A DNA stretch of 64,000 nucleotides from Clostridia bacterium (GCA_017428385.1 JAFRQX010000025.1:82276-146275), one strand, 5' to 3'; positions 33,337 through 42,176 are shown, numbered from the stretch's first letter. Made by a program: numbers and translations. Notes: generated from the sequence alone by a model not told the origin.

Positions 33337-33374
33337 ATTAATTCTGAATTCTGAATTCTTAATTCTGATAATTA
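33337..33374. repeat. AATTCTGAATT direct repeats between argB and argD
   Basis: ATTAATTCTGAATTCTG, then AATTCTTAATTCTGATAATT: five degenerate copies of a 7-bp unit just before the argD ribosome-binding site. Confidence 0.75.
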
Positions 33375-33387
33375 TCCGGAGGTTCCT

Positions 33388-34560
33388 ATGAACACCATCG
33401 AACTGGACAACCAATACGTCGCCTCCACCTATAAGCGGTTCCCCATTGAGATTGTCAGCGGCAAAGGCTCCCTGGTAAAGGATGTCAACGGTAAGGAATA
33501 TATCGACATGGGTTCCGGCATTGCCGTCACCTCTTTCGGTGTGGCGGATGATGAGTGGATCGCGGCTGTGGAGAAGCAGATCCACAGCGTTCAGCATATG
33601 TCGAACCTGTTCTACACTGCCCCCTGCGCCAACCTGGCCAAGGCCCTGTGTGACAAGACCGGCATGTCCAAAGTCTTTTTCTCCAACTCCGGAGCAGAAG
33701 CCAACGAATGTGCCATCAAGGTCGCCCGGAAATGGGCAGCGGAACATAAGGGACCTGCCTGTTCCACCATCGTTACGCTGGAGCAGAGCTTCCACGGTCG
33801 TACGCTGACCACCCTGGCCGCCACCGGTCAGGATCATTTCCATGAACTCTTCCAGCCCCTGACTCCCGGCTTTGCTTCTTTCCCCGCCGGAGATATGGAC
33901 GCGTTGAAGAAGCTTTGCGCCAACGGCACTGTCGCTGCGGTTCTCATTGAAATGGTACAGGGTGAAGGCGGCGTCATCGCCCTGGATCCGGCCTTCGTGA
34001 AAGAACTGGCTGTTTTCCTGAAGGAGCAGGACATCCTGCTCATGGTAGACGAGGTACAGACCGGTAACGGCCGTACCGGCACCATGTATGCCTATATGCA
34101 GTACGGCCTGCAGCCCGATGTGGTCTCCACCGCCAAGGGGCTGGCCGGTGGCCTGCCCATGGGCGCCACACTGATGAGCGAGAAAGTGAAAGACGTTCTT
34201 TCCTACGGTGATCACGGATCCACCTTCGGCGGCAATCCGATCGCTGCAGCCGCAGCACTCTCCATTGTGGAAAGGCTGACAGATGACTTCCTGGCTGATG
34301 TCACCCGCAAGAGCCATATGATCCGCAGTCTGCTGGAAGATGCTCCCGGAATTGAAAGTATCTCCGGTCTAGGCCTGATGATCGGTCTGAAGACCACCAA
34401 GCCCGCTGCGGAAGTGCTGGCCACCTGCAGGGAAAACGGTGTCCTCTGCCTCACCGCGAAGGACAAAGTCCGCCTCCTCCCCGCCCTCAACATCCCGGAC
34501 GAACTTCTGATCAAAGCCGCTGGCGTCATTAAAGCCGCCTGCGCTCCGGATAACACTTAA
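33388..34560 (+). CDS. argD: acetylornithine aminotransferase
   Basis: A 390-residue class-III PLP aminotransferase converting N-acetylglutamate semialdehyde to N-acetylornithine. KVFFSNSGAEANECAIKVAR binds phosphate, LEQSFHGRTLTTLAATGQ is the conserved glycine/aromatic region, and the PLP lysine is Lys in VVSTAKGLAGGLPMGA (about residue 249). MVDEVQTGNGRTG holds the cofactor Asp. Start with CCGGAGG upstream. The stop is immediately followed by TTCATT-type repeats. Confidence 0.95.
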   Translation: MNTIELDNQYVASTYKRFPIEIVSGKGSLVKDVNGKEYIDMGSGIAVTSFGVADDEWIAAVEKQIHSVQHMSNLFYTAPCANLAKALCDKTGMSKVFFSNSGAEANECAIKVARKWAAEHKGPACSTIVTLEQSFHGRTLTTLAATGQDHFHELFQPLTPGFASFPAGDMDALKKLCANGTVAAVLIEMVQGEGGVIALDPAFVKELAVFLKEQDILLMVDEVQTGNGRTGTMYAYMQYGLQPDVVSTAKGLAGGLPMGATLMSEKVKDVLSYGDHGSTFGGNPIAAAAALSIVERLTDDFLADVTRKSHMIRSLLEDAPGIESISGLGLMIGLKTTKPAAEVLATCRENGVLCLTAKDKVRLLPALNIPDELLIKAAGVIKAACAPDNT

Positions 34561-34589
34561 TTCTTCATTTTTCATTCTTCATTATTTAT
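34558..34589. repeat. TTCATT direct repeats between argD and carA
   Basis: TAATTCTTCATT, then TTTCATTCTTCATTATTT. The argD stop codon TAA is the first three bases of the repeat. Confidence 0.7.
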
Positions 34590-34598
34590 GGAGGTCTT

Positions 34599-35669
34599 AT
34601 GGCTTATCTTGTGCTTGCTAACGGAACCGTCTTTGAAGGCCGCCGTATCGGCGCGCCCGTCAACCGGATCGGCGAACTGGTTTTCACCACCGGTATGGAA
34701 GGCTACCTGGAAACCCTGACGGATCCCAGCTATTACGGTCAGATCGTCACCCAGACTTTCCCGCTGATCGGCAACTATGGCGTTATTGAGGAAGACTTTG
34801 AAGGACACAGCGAACTGTTCGGCTATATCGTCCGGGAGCTGTGCGACACGCCTTCCAATTTCCGCTCCGCCTATCCGCTGAATGAATACCTGGTAGCCAA
34901 GGGCATCCCCGGCCTGTGCGGTGTAGACACCCGTGAGATCGTGCGCATCACCCGGGAAGAGGGCGTCATGAACGCCATGATCTGCGATGAGATCCCGTCA
35001 GATCTCAGCGAGATCAAGGCCTTCACAGTAAAAGATGCCGTGGACTCCGTCACGGAAGCCGTAAAGGAAACCTTCCCTGCTGAAGGCAGGGAAGTCTGCC
35101 GCGTTGCCCTGATCGATTACGGTGCCAAGCACAACATCATCCGCAGCCTGCAGAAGCGCGGCTGTTCCGTCACGGTGTGGCCTGCCCGCACTACTGCCGA
35201 AACCATCCTGGCCTCCGATCCGGACGGCATCATGCTGTCCAACGGTCCTGGGGATCCGAAAGAAGACACCTTCTGCATCGGCGAGCTCAAAAAGCTGATC
35301 GGGAAACTGCCGGTATTCGGCATCTGCCTCGGTCACCAGCTGACTGCCCTCGCCCTGGGCGGAGATACCATCAAGCTGAAATACGGTCACCGCGGCGGCA
35401 ACCAGCCTGTTCGGGATCTGGCTGCCGGCCGTACCTATATCACTTCCCAGAACCACGGCTACGCGGTCGTGGCTGATTCCCTGAAGGGGGTCGGTACCGA
35501 ATCCTTCCGGAATGCCAATGACGGTAGCTGCGAGGGTATGGATTATCCGGACCTGAAATGTTTCACCGTCCAGTTCCATCCGGAAGCTGCTTCCGGTCCC
35601 CGGGATACCGCGGTTCTGTTTGACCGGTTTGTTGCAAATATGACGAATGGAGGAAAAACCAATGCCTAA
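34599..35669 (+). CDS. carA: carbamoyl-phosphate synthase small subunit
   Basis: A 356-residue glutaminase subunit that feeds ammonia to CarB. The N-terminal domain has LVFTTGMEGYLETLTDPSYY and the class-I amidotransferase domain has the nucleophile Cys in FGICLGHQLTALALGG (about residue 243) and the His-Glu pair in FTVQFHPEAASGP (about residue 326). TATGGAGGTC precedes the start. It overlaps carB by 8 nt. Placement in the arginine cluster points to an arginine-linked enzyme. Confidence 0.97.
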   Translation: MAYLVLANGTVFEGRRIGAPVNRIGELVFTTGMEGYLETLTDPSYYGQIVTQTFPLIGNYGVIEEDFEGHSELFGYIVRELCDTPSNFRSAYPLNEYLVAKGIPGLCGVDTREIVRITREEGVMNAMICDEIPSDLSEIKAFTVKDAVDSVTEAVKETFPAEGREVCRVALIDYGAKHNIIRSLQKRGCSVTVWPARTTAETILASDPDGIMLSNGPGDPKEDTFCIGELKKLIGKLPVFGICLGHQLTALALGGDTIKLKYGHRGGNQPVRDLAAGRTYITSQNHGYAVVADSLKGVGTESFRNANDGSCEGMDYPDLKCFTVQFHPEAASGPRDTAVLFDRFVANMTNGGKTNA

Positions 35670-38600
35670 GGACAGTTCAATCAAAAAAGTTCTGGTCATC
35701 GGTTCCGGCCCCATCGTCATCGGCCAGGCCGCTGAATTTGACTACGCCGGCGCCCAGGCCTGCCGCGTGCTGAAAGCGGAAGGCATCAACGTGGTGCTGG
35801 TCAACTCCAACCCTGCCACCATCATGACCGACCAGCATCTGGCGGACGAAATCTACCTGGAGCCCCTGAATGCGGCCACCGTACGCCGCGTTATCGAAAA
35901 GGAACGTCCGGACGGACTGATCGCCGGTCTCGGCGGCCAGACCGGTCTGACCCTTGCCATGCAGCTGAGCCGTGACGGCACTCTGGAGGAGTTCGGCGTT
36001 CGTCTGCTGGGTTCTCCCATTGAAGCCATAGAGCGTGCGGAAGACCGGGAGCGTTTCCGGGAAACCATGCTGAAGGCCGGCCAGCCCTGTGTGCCCTCCG
36101 GCATCGCGGAAAACATGGAGGACGCCCTGAAGTGGGCCAACGAGATCGGCTATCCCGTCATCGTACGTCCCGCTTATACCCTGGGCGGCAGTGGCGGCGG
36201 TATCGCTGCTGATGAGGAGGAAATGCGCGTGATCGCCCGTGCGGGCCTCGACGCTTCCCCCATCACCCAGATCCTGGTGGAGAAGTGTATCTCCGGCTGG
36301 AAGGAAATCGAGTTTGAAACCATGCGGGACGCCCAGGGCAACGTCATTGCCGTCTGCTCCATGGAAAACGTGGACCCCGTGGGTATCCATACCGGCGATA
36401 GCGTGGTTGTTGCCCCTGCCCTGACCCTGTCCGACAAGGAATACCAGATGCTCCGTACCGCGTCGCTGGATATCATCAGCGCCATCGGTATCGTCGGCGG
36501 CTGCAACTGCCAGTTTGCCCTGAATCCCGATTCCTTCGAGTACGCGGTCATCGAGGTCAATCCCCGCGTCAGCCGTTCCTCCGCCCTGGCCAGCAAGGCA
36601 ACCGGCTACCCGATTGCCAAGATCACAACCCGTCTGGCCCTGGGTTATTCCCTGGACGAGATAGCCAACGATATTACCGGCAAAACCTGCGCCTGCTTCG
36701 AGCCCACCGTCGACTATGTGGTCGTCAAGTTCCCGAAGTGGCCCTTTGATAAGTTCTACGGTTCCTCCCGCCGCCTGGGCACCCAGATGAAGGCTACCGG
36801 CGAAGTCATGGCCATCGGCCAGCGCTTCGAGGAAGCCCTGATGAAAGCTGTCCGCGGCGCGGAAATCTCCCTGGATACGCTGAATGCTGTTCCCCTGACA
36901 GACGAACCCATCCGGGATCGTCTCGCCCGTCAGGACGACCGTCGGCTCTTTACGGTCTTTGAAGCTCTGAAGCAGGGTATGACCGTGGATGAGATTTTCG
37001 ACATCACCAAGATTGACCGGTTCTTCCTCTATCGGCTCCGCGCCATGGCGGAACTGGAAATGCGGACCGAAGGCAAAGGCCTGCAGCCCGGAGATTATGA
37101 AACCTTCAAGAAAATGGGCTATCCGGACAAGGCCATCATGCGGATCACCGGTGCGAAAGAAGTCCCCGGCTGGCAGATGAGCTACAAGATGGTGGATACC
37201 TGCGGCGCTGAATTTGCTGCGGAAACGCCTTACTTCTACTCCTGCACGGACAAAGCCTGCGAGTCCCGGAGCCTGAAGCGCTCCGGCCGCCCCGTAGTCA
37301 TCGTTCTGGGTTCCGGCCCCATCCGGATCGGTCAGGGTATTGAGTTCGACTACTCCTCTGTGCACTGCGTGTGGACTCTGCGCCGCATCGGTTACGACGT
37401 GGTCATCATCAACAACAACCCGGAGACTGTCTCCACAGACTATGACACCGCTGACCGCCTTTACTTCGAGCCCCTCACCCCGGAAGACGTCATGAACGTC
37501 ATCGCCGTGGAAAAGCCCGTAGGCGTCGTGGTGGCCTTCGGCGGCCAGACCGCCATCAAGCTGACCCAGTTCCTGGATTCCCAGGGCATCCGTATCCTGG
37601 GCACCAGCGCCGAATCCATTGACATTGCTGAAGACCGTGAACGGTTCGATGCCTTGCTGGAGCAGTTCAACATCCGCCGTCCCCGCGGCATGGGCGTCCG
37701 CACCATGGAAGAAGCAGTCGCAGCCGCGGAAGGCCTGGGATATCCCGTCCTGCTGCGTCCCTCCTACGTGATCGGCGGTCAGAACATGACTATTTCCCGC
37801 AGCCGCAAGCACACCGTGGATTACATGACCCGGATCCTCTCCGGCGGCATTGAGAACCCTGTGCTGGTGGACCAGTACCTGCCCGGCATCGAGCTGGAAG
37901 TGGACGTCATCTCCGACGGTAAGGACGTGCTGATTCCCGGCATCATGGAGCATATTGAACGGGCCGGTGTCCACAGCGGTGACTCCATCGCCGTCTATCC
38001 GCCCTTTAACCTGACGGAGAAGTTCCAGGAAAAGATCTGCGATATCTCCACCAAGCTTGCCCTCGCACTGGGTACAAAAGGCCTGGTGAATATCCAGTAC
38101 CTGATCTACGATAACGAGCTGTACGTCATCGAAGTCAACCCCCGGGCTTCCCGGACCATCCCCTATATCTCCAAGGTTACCGGCGTTCCCATGGTGGATC
38201 TTGCTTCCCGCGTTATGCTGGACGAGCCGCTGAAGGATCTGGGCTACGGCACCGGGCTCTATCCTGCCCCGCCCTATTGCGCTATCAAGGTTCCTGTCTT
38301 CTCCTTTGAGAAACTGAACGACGCCGACTCCATCCTCGGACCGGAAATGAAGTCTACCGGTGAAGTGCTGGGCATCGGCATCACCAAAGCGGAAGCGCTG
38401 TTCAAAGGCCTGTCCGCTGCCGGCTTCCATCTGCCTACTGCCCGCGAAAAGGATCACACCGGCGTTCTTCTGTCCGTCGAAGATGAGGACTTCCCGGATG
38501 CCATCGCCGTAGCCAAGCGTTGCTATGACCAGGGCATCAGCGTCTATGCTACCAAGGATACCGCCCGGGCCATTTCCGCTGTCGGCATCCACGTGACTCC

Positions 38601-38853
38601 CGTGGCTGACCCCAAGATCAGCGACGAGATTATCGGCCTGATGGAAAACGGCTCCGTCAACTACATTATCTACACTGGCGCTGTCAAGGACGATACCGTG
38701 GGCGACTACACCGTACTCCACCGCAAGGCCATGGTGCTGGGTATCCCCTGCATGACCTCCCTGGACACCGCCAATGCCCTCATGGATATCCTCGGTTCCC
38801 GCTTCACCCTGCAGAACACCGAGCTGGTGGATATCAACAATATGAGGCACTGA
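35662..38853 (+). CDS. carB: carbamoyl-phosphate synthase large subunit
   Basis: A 1063-residue synthetase with two homologous ATP-grasp halves. The first begins KVLVIGSGPIVIGQAAEFDY, the second VIVLGSGPIRIGQGIEFDYS (about residue 545). EVNPRVSRSSALASKATGYP and EVNPRASRTIPYISKVTGVP are the paired metal-binding loops. The C-terminal 140 residues form the MGS-like allosteric domain. Full family length with no disruption. Start with AATGGAGG inside carA. It is the last gene of the cluster. Confidence 0.97.
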   Translation: MPKDSSIKKVLVIGSGPIVIGQAAEFDYAGAQACRVLKAEGINVVLVNSNPATIMTDQHLADEIYLEPLNAATVRRVIEKERPDGLIAGLGGQTGLTLAMQLSRDGTLEEFGVRLLGSPIEAIERAEDRERFRETMLKAGQPCVPSGIAENMEDALKWANEIGYPVIVRPAYTLGGSGGGIAADEEEMRVIARAGLDASPITQILVEKCISGWKEIEFETMRDAQGNVIAVCSMENVDPVGIHTGDSVVVAPALTLSDKEYQMLRTASLDIISAIGIVGGCNCQFALNPDSFEYAVIEVNPRVSRSSALASKATGYPIAKITTRLALGYSLDEIANDITGKTCACFEPTVDYVVVKFPKWPFDKFYGSSRRLGTQMKATGEVMAIGQRFEEALMKAVRGAEISLDTLNAVPLTDEPIRDRLARQDDRRLFTVFEALKQGMTVDEIFDITKIDRFFLYRLRAMAELEMRTEGKGLQPGDYETFKKMGYPDKAIMRITGAKEVPGWQMSYKMVDTCGAEFAAETPYFYSCTDKACESRSLKRSGRPVVIVLGSGPIRIGQGIEFDYSSVHCVWTLRRIGYDVVIINNNPETVSTDYDTADRLYFEPLTPEDVMNVIAVEKPVGVVVAFGGQTAIKLTQFLDSQGIRILGTSAESIDIAEDRERFDALLEQFNIRRPRGMGVRTMEEAVAAAEGLGYPVLLRPSYVIGGQNMTISRSRKHTVDYMTRILSGGIENPVLVDQYLPGIELEVDVISDGKDVLIPGIMEHIERAGVHSGDSIAVYPPFNLTEKFQEKICDISTKLALALGTKGLVNIQYLIYDNELYVIEVNPRASRTIPYISKVTGVPMVDLASRVMLDEPLKDLGYGTGLYPAPPYCAIKVPVFSFEKLNDADSILGPEMKSTGEVLGIGITKAEALFKGLSAAGFHLPTAREKDHTGVLLSVEDEDFPDAIAVAKRCYDQGISVYATKDTARAISAVGIHVTPVADPKISDEIIGLMENGSVNYIIYTGAVKDDTVGDYTVLHRKAMVLGIPCMTSLDTANALMDILGSRFTLQNTELVDINNMRH

Positions 38854-38871
38854 TCTTCCCATATAATAAAC

Positions 38872-38905
38872 AAGGGCCATCGGACAATTCCGATGACCCT
38901 TTTCT
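38872..38905 (+). terminator. intrinsic terminator of the arginine cluster
   Basis: AAGGGCCATCGG and CCGATGACCCTT form a 12-bp stem with one mismatch and a 6-nt loop, followed by TTCTTTT. Confidence 0.9.
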
Positions 38906-38929
38906 TTTGCTACTGCAATACGTAATACT

Positions 38930-38985
38930 TGTCATTTCGGCCAAGGGCGCTCAAGTAACCCGCATGAAGAAATCTCATCCCGGGG
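38930..38985. repeat. TGTCATTTCGG dispersed element
   Basis: TGTCATTTCGGCC at one end and GAAGAAATCTCATCCCGGGG at the other. A variant of the element at 33277. Confidence 0.5.
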
Positions 38986-39027
38986 CCACAGCCCTGCCCG
39001 TATAATTAATCCTGCGTGTTCAGCGTC

Positions 39028-39066
39028 TTTCATTATGCATTTTGCATTATACATTATGCATTGATT
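39028..39066. repeat. CATTATGCATT repeats overlapping the fprA stop
   Basis: TTTCATTATGCATTTTGCAT, then TATACATTATGCATTGATT. The minus-strand stop codon of the flavodiiron gene (39054-39056) lies inside this repeat. Confidence 0.75.
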
Positions 39067-40217
39067 AGTTCTTTCGCCAGCTGCTCGATCTGCGCTTTGT
39101 TCTCCTCTGTCATGGCGGACAGGATCTTCACCTCTGTCTCCGCGAAGGTTGTGTTCTTACAGCCTTCCAGCATGCCCTTCATGACCTTTGCCGCAGTCGG
39201 CGCCCAGCTGCCGTTTTCGATGAAGCCGATCAGCCGGTTCTGGTAATTCCGCTCTGTCAGGTGCTCAATGAACTCCTTCATGAACGGGAAAACATCCGCG
39301 TTGTAAGTCGTCGTGGCCAGTACAATCTTTCCGTACCGGAAAGCATCCTCCACGGCTTCCGCCATGTCGTCCCGGGCCAGGTCGCTGATCGCCACCTTCG
39401 GGCAGCCCAGTTCCTGCAGCTTCTGTTCCATGTATTCCGCGGCTTCCTTTGTATGACCGTAGACGGAAGTGTAGAAGATCGCAACGCCTTCCGTTTCCGT
39501 GCCGTAGGAAGACCAGGTATTGTACAGATCCAGGTAGTATCCGAGATCTTCATTCAGGATCGGTCCGTGCAGCGGGCAGATGATCCTGATGTCCAGTGCA
39601 GCCGCTTTCTTCAGCACTGCCTGCACCTGTGCGCCGTATTTGCCCACAATGCCGAAGTAGTACCGGCGGGCTTCACAGGCCCAGCCTTCCTCATCCTCCG
39701 CATCCAGTGCGCCGAACTTGCCGAAGGCGTCCGCGGAGAACAACACCTTATCCGTGCTGTCATAGGTGAACATCACTTCAGGCCAGTGGACCATGGGAGC
39801 GGTCACAAAGGTCAGCACATGGCTGCCCAGTTCCAGCTTGTCTCCTTCCTTGACAACGATACCCCGGGCTGTATAGTCCGTGCCGGTAAAGTTCTTCATC
39901 ATCGTGAAGGCCTTGGCGGTTGCTACAACCCTGGCTTCCGGATACGCTTCCATAAAAGCGGCGATACCGGAAGAATGGTCCGGTTCCATATGCTGTACAA
40001 TCAGGTAGTCCGGTTTTTTCCCTTCCAGTGCGGCTTCCAGGTTGCCCATCCACTCCTGGACGAAGTTCCGGTCAGCCGTATCCATTACAGCTACCTTCTC
40101 GTCCAGAATGACATAGGAATTGTAAGCCATGCCTTCCGGCACAATGTACATTCCTTCAAACAGGTCGATCTCATGATCATTTACACCGATATAACGGATA
40201 TCCTTTGTCACATTCAT
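39054..40217 (-). CDS. fprA: flavodiiron protein (FprA-type flavoprotein)
   Basis: A 387-residue cytosolic enzyme that reduces O2 to water or NO to N2O. The N-terminal beta-lactamase-like domain carries the diiron ligands: HMEPDHSSG, the His in MVHWPEVMF, SADAFGKFG and CPLHGPILN. The C-terminal flavodoxin domain binds FMN (IFYTSVYGHTKEAAEYMEQK). A class-A layout without a rubredoxin tail. The start is the ATG downstream of GGGAGGG; another ATG 24 nt upstream is less well placed. Its last two residues and stop codon come from a repeat. A PerR/Fur-like palindrome overlaps its promoter. Confidence 0.93.
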   Translation of the reverse strand: MNVTKDIRYIGVNDHEIDLFEGMYIVPEGMAYNSYVILDEKVAVMDTADRNFVQEWMGNLEAALEGKKPDYLIVQHMEPDHSSGIAAFMEAYPEARVVATAKAFTMMKNFTGTDYTARGIVVKEGDKLELGSHVLTFVTAPMVHWPEVMFTYDSTDKVLFSADAFGKFGALDAEDEEGWACEARRYYFGIVGKYGAQVQAVLKKAAALDIRIICPLHGPILNEDLGYYLDLYNTWSSYGTETEGVAIFYTSVYGHTKEAAEYMEQKLQELGCPKVAISDLARDDMAEAVEDAFRYGKIVLATTTYNADVFPFMKEFIEHLTERNYQNRLIGFIENGSWAPTAAKVMKGMLEGCKNTTFAETEVKILSAMTEENKAQIEQLAKELINA

Positions 40218-40250
40218 CTTACATATCCCTCCCGGATTCATTCTGATGTA

Positions 40251-40291
40251 ATTCTACCACAAGTCCTCACCCCGAACAATTATTATCATTG
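40251..40291 (-). promoter_or_regulatory. fprA promoter with PerR/Fur-like palindrome
   Basis: On the minus strand TTGTTC (40274-40279), a 17-bp spacer and TAGAAT (40251-40256). A near-palindrome CAATTATTATCATTG (40277-40291) overlaps the -35 box and resembles PerR/Fur boxes. Clostridial flavodiiron genes are known PerR targets; binding here is inferred. Confidence 0.55.
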
Positions 40292-40331
40292 ACCGAATAG
40301 TTAAACAGATCATTGACCAAAGAGCTTTGCT

Positions 40332-40521
40332 CACAATGGGTCGGCTCAGCCGTCCCATTGTGCCATCCCGACCGAAGTGGAGGGATCCCTTGCTACGCGT
40401 ACACGAATATAATCAATAAAACAGCGCATTCAGCGCTGTTTTCTCCACCATTTTTAAGTTTTAAGTATTAAGTATTCATTATTCATTACTCTTTGCTGAA
40501 AAACCATTGTGGTTTTTCAGC
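40332..40521. repeat. mosaic intergenic element E1
   Basis: No gene. In order: a palindrome CACAATGGG/CCCATTGTG, a CATCCCGACCGAAGTGG...GGGATCCC segment, a terminator hairpin AAAACAGCGC/GCGCTGTTTT (40418-40442), AAGTTTTAAGTATT and TTCATTATTCATT repeats, and a hairpin GCTGAAAAACCA/TGGTTTTTCAGC. The same order of modules recurs at 44.95-45.19 kb. Confidence 0.6.
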
Positions 40522-40535
40522 AAAAGTGTTACAAT
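40507..40535 (+). promoter_or_regulatory. promoter of the antiporter gene
   Basis: TTGTGG (40507-40512), a 17-bp spacer and TACAAT (40530-40535) with TGT before it. The -35 box lies in the loop of the last hairpin of element E1, so the repeat contributes to the promoter. Confidence 0.65.
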
Positions 40536-40590
40536 TCGTCGGCGTGCGATTTGACACGCAATGGATTTCTGAAAGGAAGCGTAGCCTTTT

Positions 40591-41907
40591 ATGCAGACAC
40601 TTTTGCTGCTTGCACTTGCTCTTTTTGCCGGTCTGCTGATGACACGGCTTTTTGTCAAATTCCGCCTGCCGGACGTTACCGCCTATCTGGTAGCCGGTAT
40701 CCTGATCGGGCCCTGCGTGCTCGGTCGTCTGGGAGTACCCTGCCTGGGCTTCAACACCGCGGATCAGGTGGACTCCCTGTCCATGATCTCTGACGTAGCC
40801 CTGGGCTTCATCGCCTTTGCCATTGGTCATGAATTCCGTCTGTCTGCTCTGAAGCAGACCGGAAAGCAGGCTACCATCATCGGTATCCTGCAGGCCGTGG
40901 TTGCCACCATTTGTGTGGATATCGCCCTGGTTGCCCTTCACTTCATCATGCCGGACCTCCTGCCCATGCCGGTAGCCATCACCCTGGGCGCCATCGCCGC
41001 CGCAACCGCTCCTGCCGCCACCCTGATGGTTGTCCGTCAGTACAAGGCCAAGGGTCCGGTTACGGACGTCCTGCTGCCCGTCGTCGCCCTGGATGACGCC
41101 GTCGGCCTGGTGATTTTCGCTGTTTCCTTCGGTATCGCCCAGTCCATGAAAAACGGTACCACCCATATTGCAGCGCTGATCATTGAACCGCTCATGGAGG
41201 TTATCCTTTCCATTGTCTTCGGCGGCCTGGTGGGCATGGGTCTTACCTGGCTGGAGCGTTTCTTCCACTCCCACCGCAACCGTAATGCCCTGATCGTCGG
41301 CAGCGTGGTGCTCACCGTCGCCGTCAGCCAGCTGAAGATCCCGATCGGTCCTTTCACCTTCGGTTTCTCCTCCCTGCTGGTCTGCATGATGCTCGGCACC
41401 ATCTTCTGCAACTTCTGCCCCCTCAGCGAGGACCTGATGCTGCAGGCGGACCGCTGGTCCGGCCCGGCCATCACCCTGTTCTTCGTGCTCAGCGGTGCGG
41501 CGTTGGATTTCAGCGTCTTTGCGGATCTCTCTGTGGTGCTGATCGGTGTGGTTTATATTCTCTTCCGTTCCATGGGTAAGATCCTCGGTGCCCACTGGTC
41601 TTCCTCCCTGGCGAAGAGCCCCGAAACTGTCCGGAAATGGCTGGGTATCACCCTGCTGCCACAGGCCGGTGTTGCCCTGGGAATGTGCAGCACAGCCTAC
41701 CGGGTACTCGGCGGAGCAGAAGGTTCCCTGATCCGGAACATCGTCCTGTTCTCCGTGCTGATCTATGAACTGGTTGGTCCTTCCCTCACCAAGTGGGCCC
41801 TGACCAAAGCCGGTGACATTCAGGCCAAATCTCCTGATATGCTCACCCGCCGCCAGCGCCGCCTGCAGGAGATCACGAAGCCTGTTCCCCCGGCTTTCGA
41901 CAAATAA
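40591..41907 (+). CDS. cation:proton antiporter (CPA2/KefB-NapA-like)
   Basis: A 438-residue integral membrane protein with about 12 hydrophobic segments. The N-terminal MTRLFVKFRLPDVTAYLVAG and GPCVLGRLGVP are typical of CPA2 antiporters; GAIAAATAPAATLMVVRQYK and LPVVALDDAVGLVIFAVSFG correspond to the unwound ion-binding helices, with Asp-Asp in the second. No C-terminal TrkA-N regulatory domain is present. It exchanges Na+ or K+ for H+. The start has GAAAGGAAG upstream and it is followed by a terminator. Confidence 0.88.
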   Translation: MQTLLLLALALFAGLLMTRLFVKFRLPDVTAYLVAGILIGPCVLGRLGVPCLGFNTADQVDSLSMISDVALGFIAFAIGHEFRLSALKQTGKQATIIGILQAVVATICVDIALVALHFIMPDLLPMPVAITLGAIAAATAPAATLMVVRQYKAKGPVTDVLLPVVALDDAVGLVIFAVSFGIAQSMKNGTTHIAALIIEPLMEVILSIVFGGLVGMGLTWLERFFHSHRNRNALIVGSVVLTVAVSQLKIPIGPFTFGFSSLLVCMMLGTIFCNFCPLSEDLMLQADRWSGPAITLFFVLSGAALDFSVFADLSVVLIGVVYILFRSMGKILGAHWSSSLAKSPETVRKWLGITLLPQAGVALGMCSTAYRVLGGAEGSLIRNIVLFSVLIYELVGPSLTKWALTKAGDIQAKSPDMLTRRQRRLQEITKPVPPAFDK

Positions 41908-41916
41908 GATTCTCAG

Positions 41917-41944
41917 CCTCCCTTCCCGGTGAAGGGAGGTTTTC
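41917..41944 (+). terminator. intrinsic terminator
   Basis: CCTCCCTTC-ccggt-GAAGGGAGG followed by TTTTC, 10 bp after the antiporter stop codon. Confidence 0.9.
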
Positions 41945-41983
41945 TTATTCTTCATTAAACAGTTTCTCTCCTGAATGTGATTG

Positions 41984-41992
41984 TGCTATAAT
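41984..41992 (+). promoter_or_regulatory. extended -10 promoter of the attenuator/methyltransferase unit
   Basis: TGC followed by consensus TATAAT (41987-41992); the -35 region is weak. Transcription should begin near 41999, giving a leader of about 178 nt. Confidence 0.75.
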
Positions 41993-42031
41993 TTCCATGT
42001 TGTGTTTGTAAAACATGACAGGAGGTAACCA

Positions 42032-42106
42032 ATGAGGATGCGAGATAACAACTCGGTGCAGTTCTTTAAAACTGACAGCAGGTTGCACCGAGTAAGCAAA
42101 CAGTAA
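42032..42106 (+). CDS. 24-codon leader peptide
   Basis: A short frame with a near-ideal ribosome-binding site, AGGAGG (42020-42025) 6 nt before ATG. The peptide is basic, begins MRMRDNNSVQFF and ends SRLHRVSKQ. Its codons 7-22 overlap the 5' arms of both competing hairpins, so its translation would decide which RNA structure forms. I do not recognise the peptide from a named family. Expression is inferred from the ribosome-binding site and context. Confidence 0.7.
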   Translation: MRMRDNNSVQFFKTDSRLHRVSKQ

Positions 42107-42138
42107 CAGAATCTGTTGTCAGGAACTGCACCTTTCTT
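42051..42138 (+). promoter_or_regulatory. attenuator with mutually exclusive hairpins
   Basis: Structure 1: ACTCGGTGCA (42051-42060) with TGCACCGAGT (42084-42093), 10 bp. Structure 2: GGTGCAGTTC (42055-42064) with GAACTGCACC (42123-42132), continued by CTGACAGCAG (42072-42081) with CTGTTGTCAG (42113-42122), 20 bp in all with one GU pair and a 7-nt bulge, followed by TTTCTT. The structures share 42055-42060, so they cannot coexist. Structure 2 is terminator-like. Confidence 0.75.
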
Positions 42139-42176
42139 CCCAATAACAACCATGAAAAAGAAAGGAACGCAGAATA

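Noticed and set aside
32286..33374. AATTATGAATT repeats as ArgR boxes inside the arginine operon
   Set aside because: They contain TGAAT/ATTCA words but are direct, not inverted, repeats, and the same arrays occur far from arginine genes.
35677..38880. A 1067-codon open frame on the minus strand opposite carB
   Set aside because: It mirrors carB almost exactly, as expected from the strong codon bias of carB, and shows low-complexity, unrelated sequence with no ribosome-binding site.
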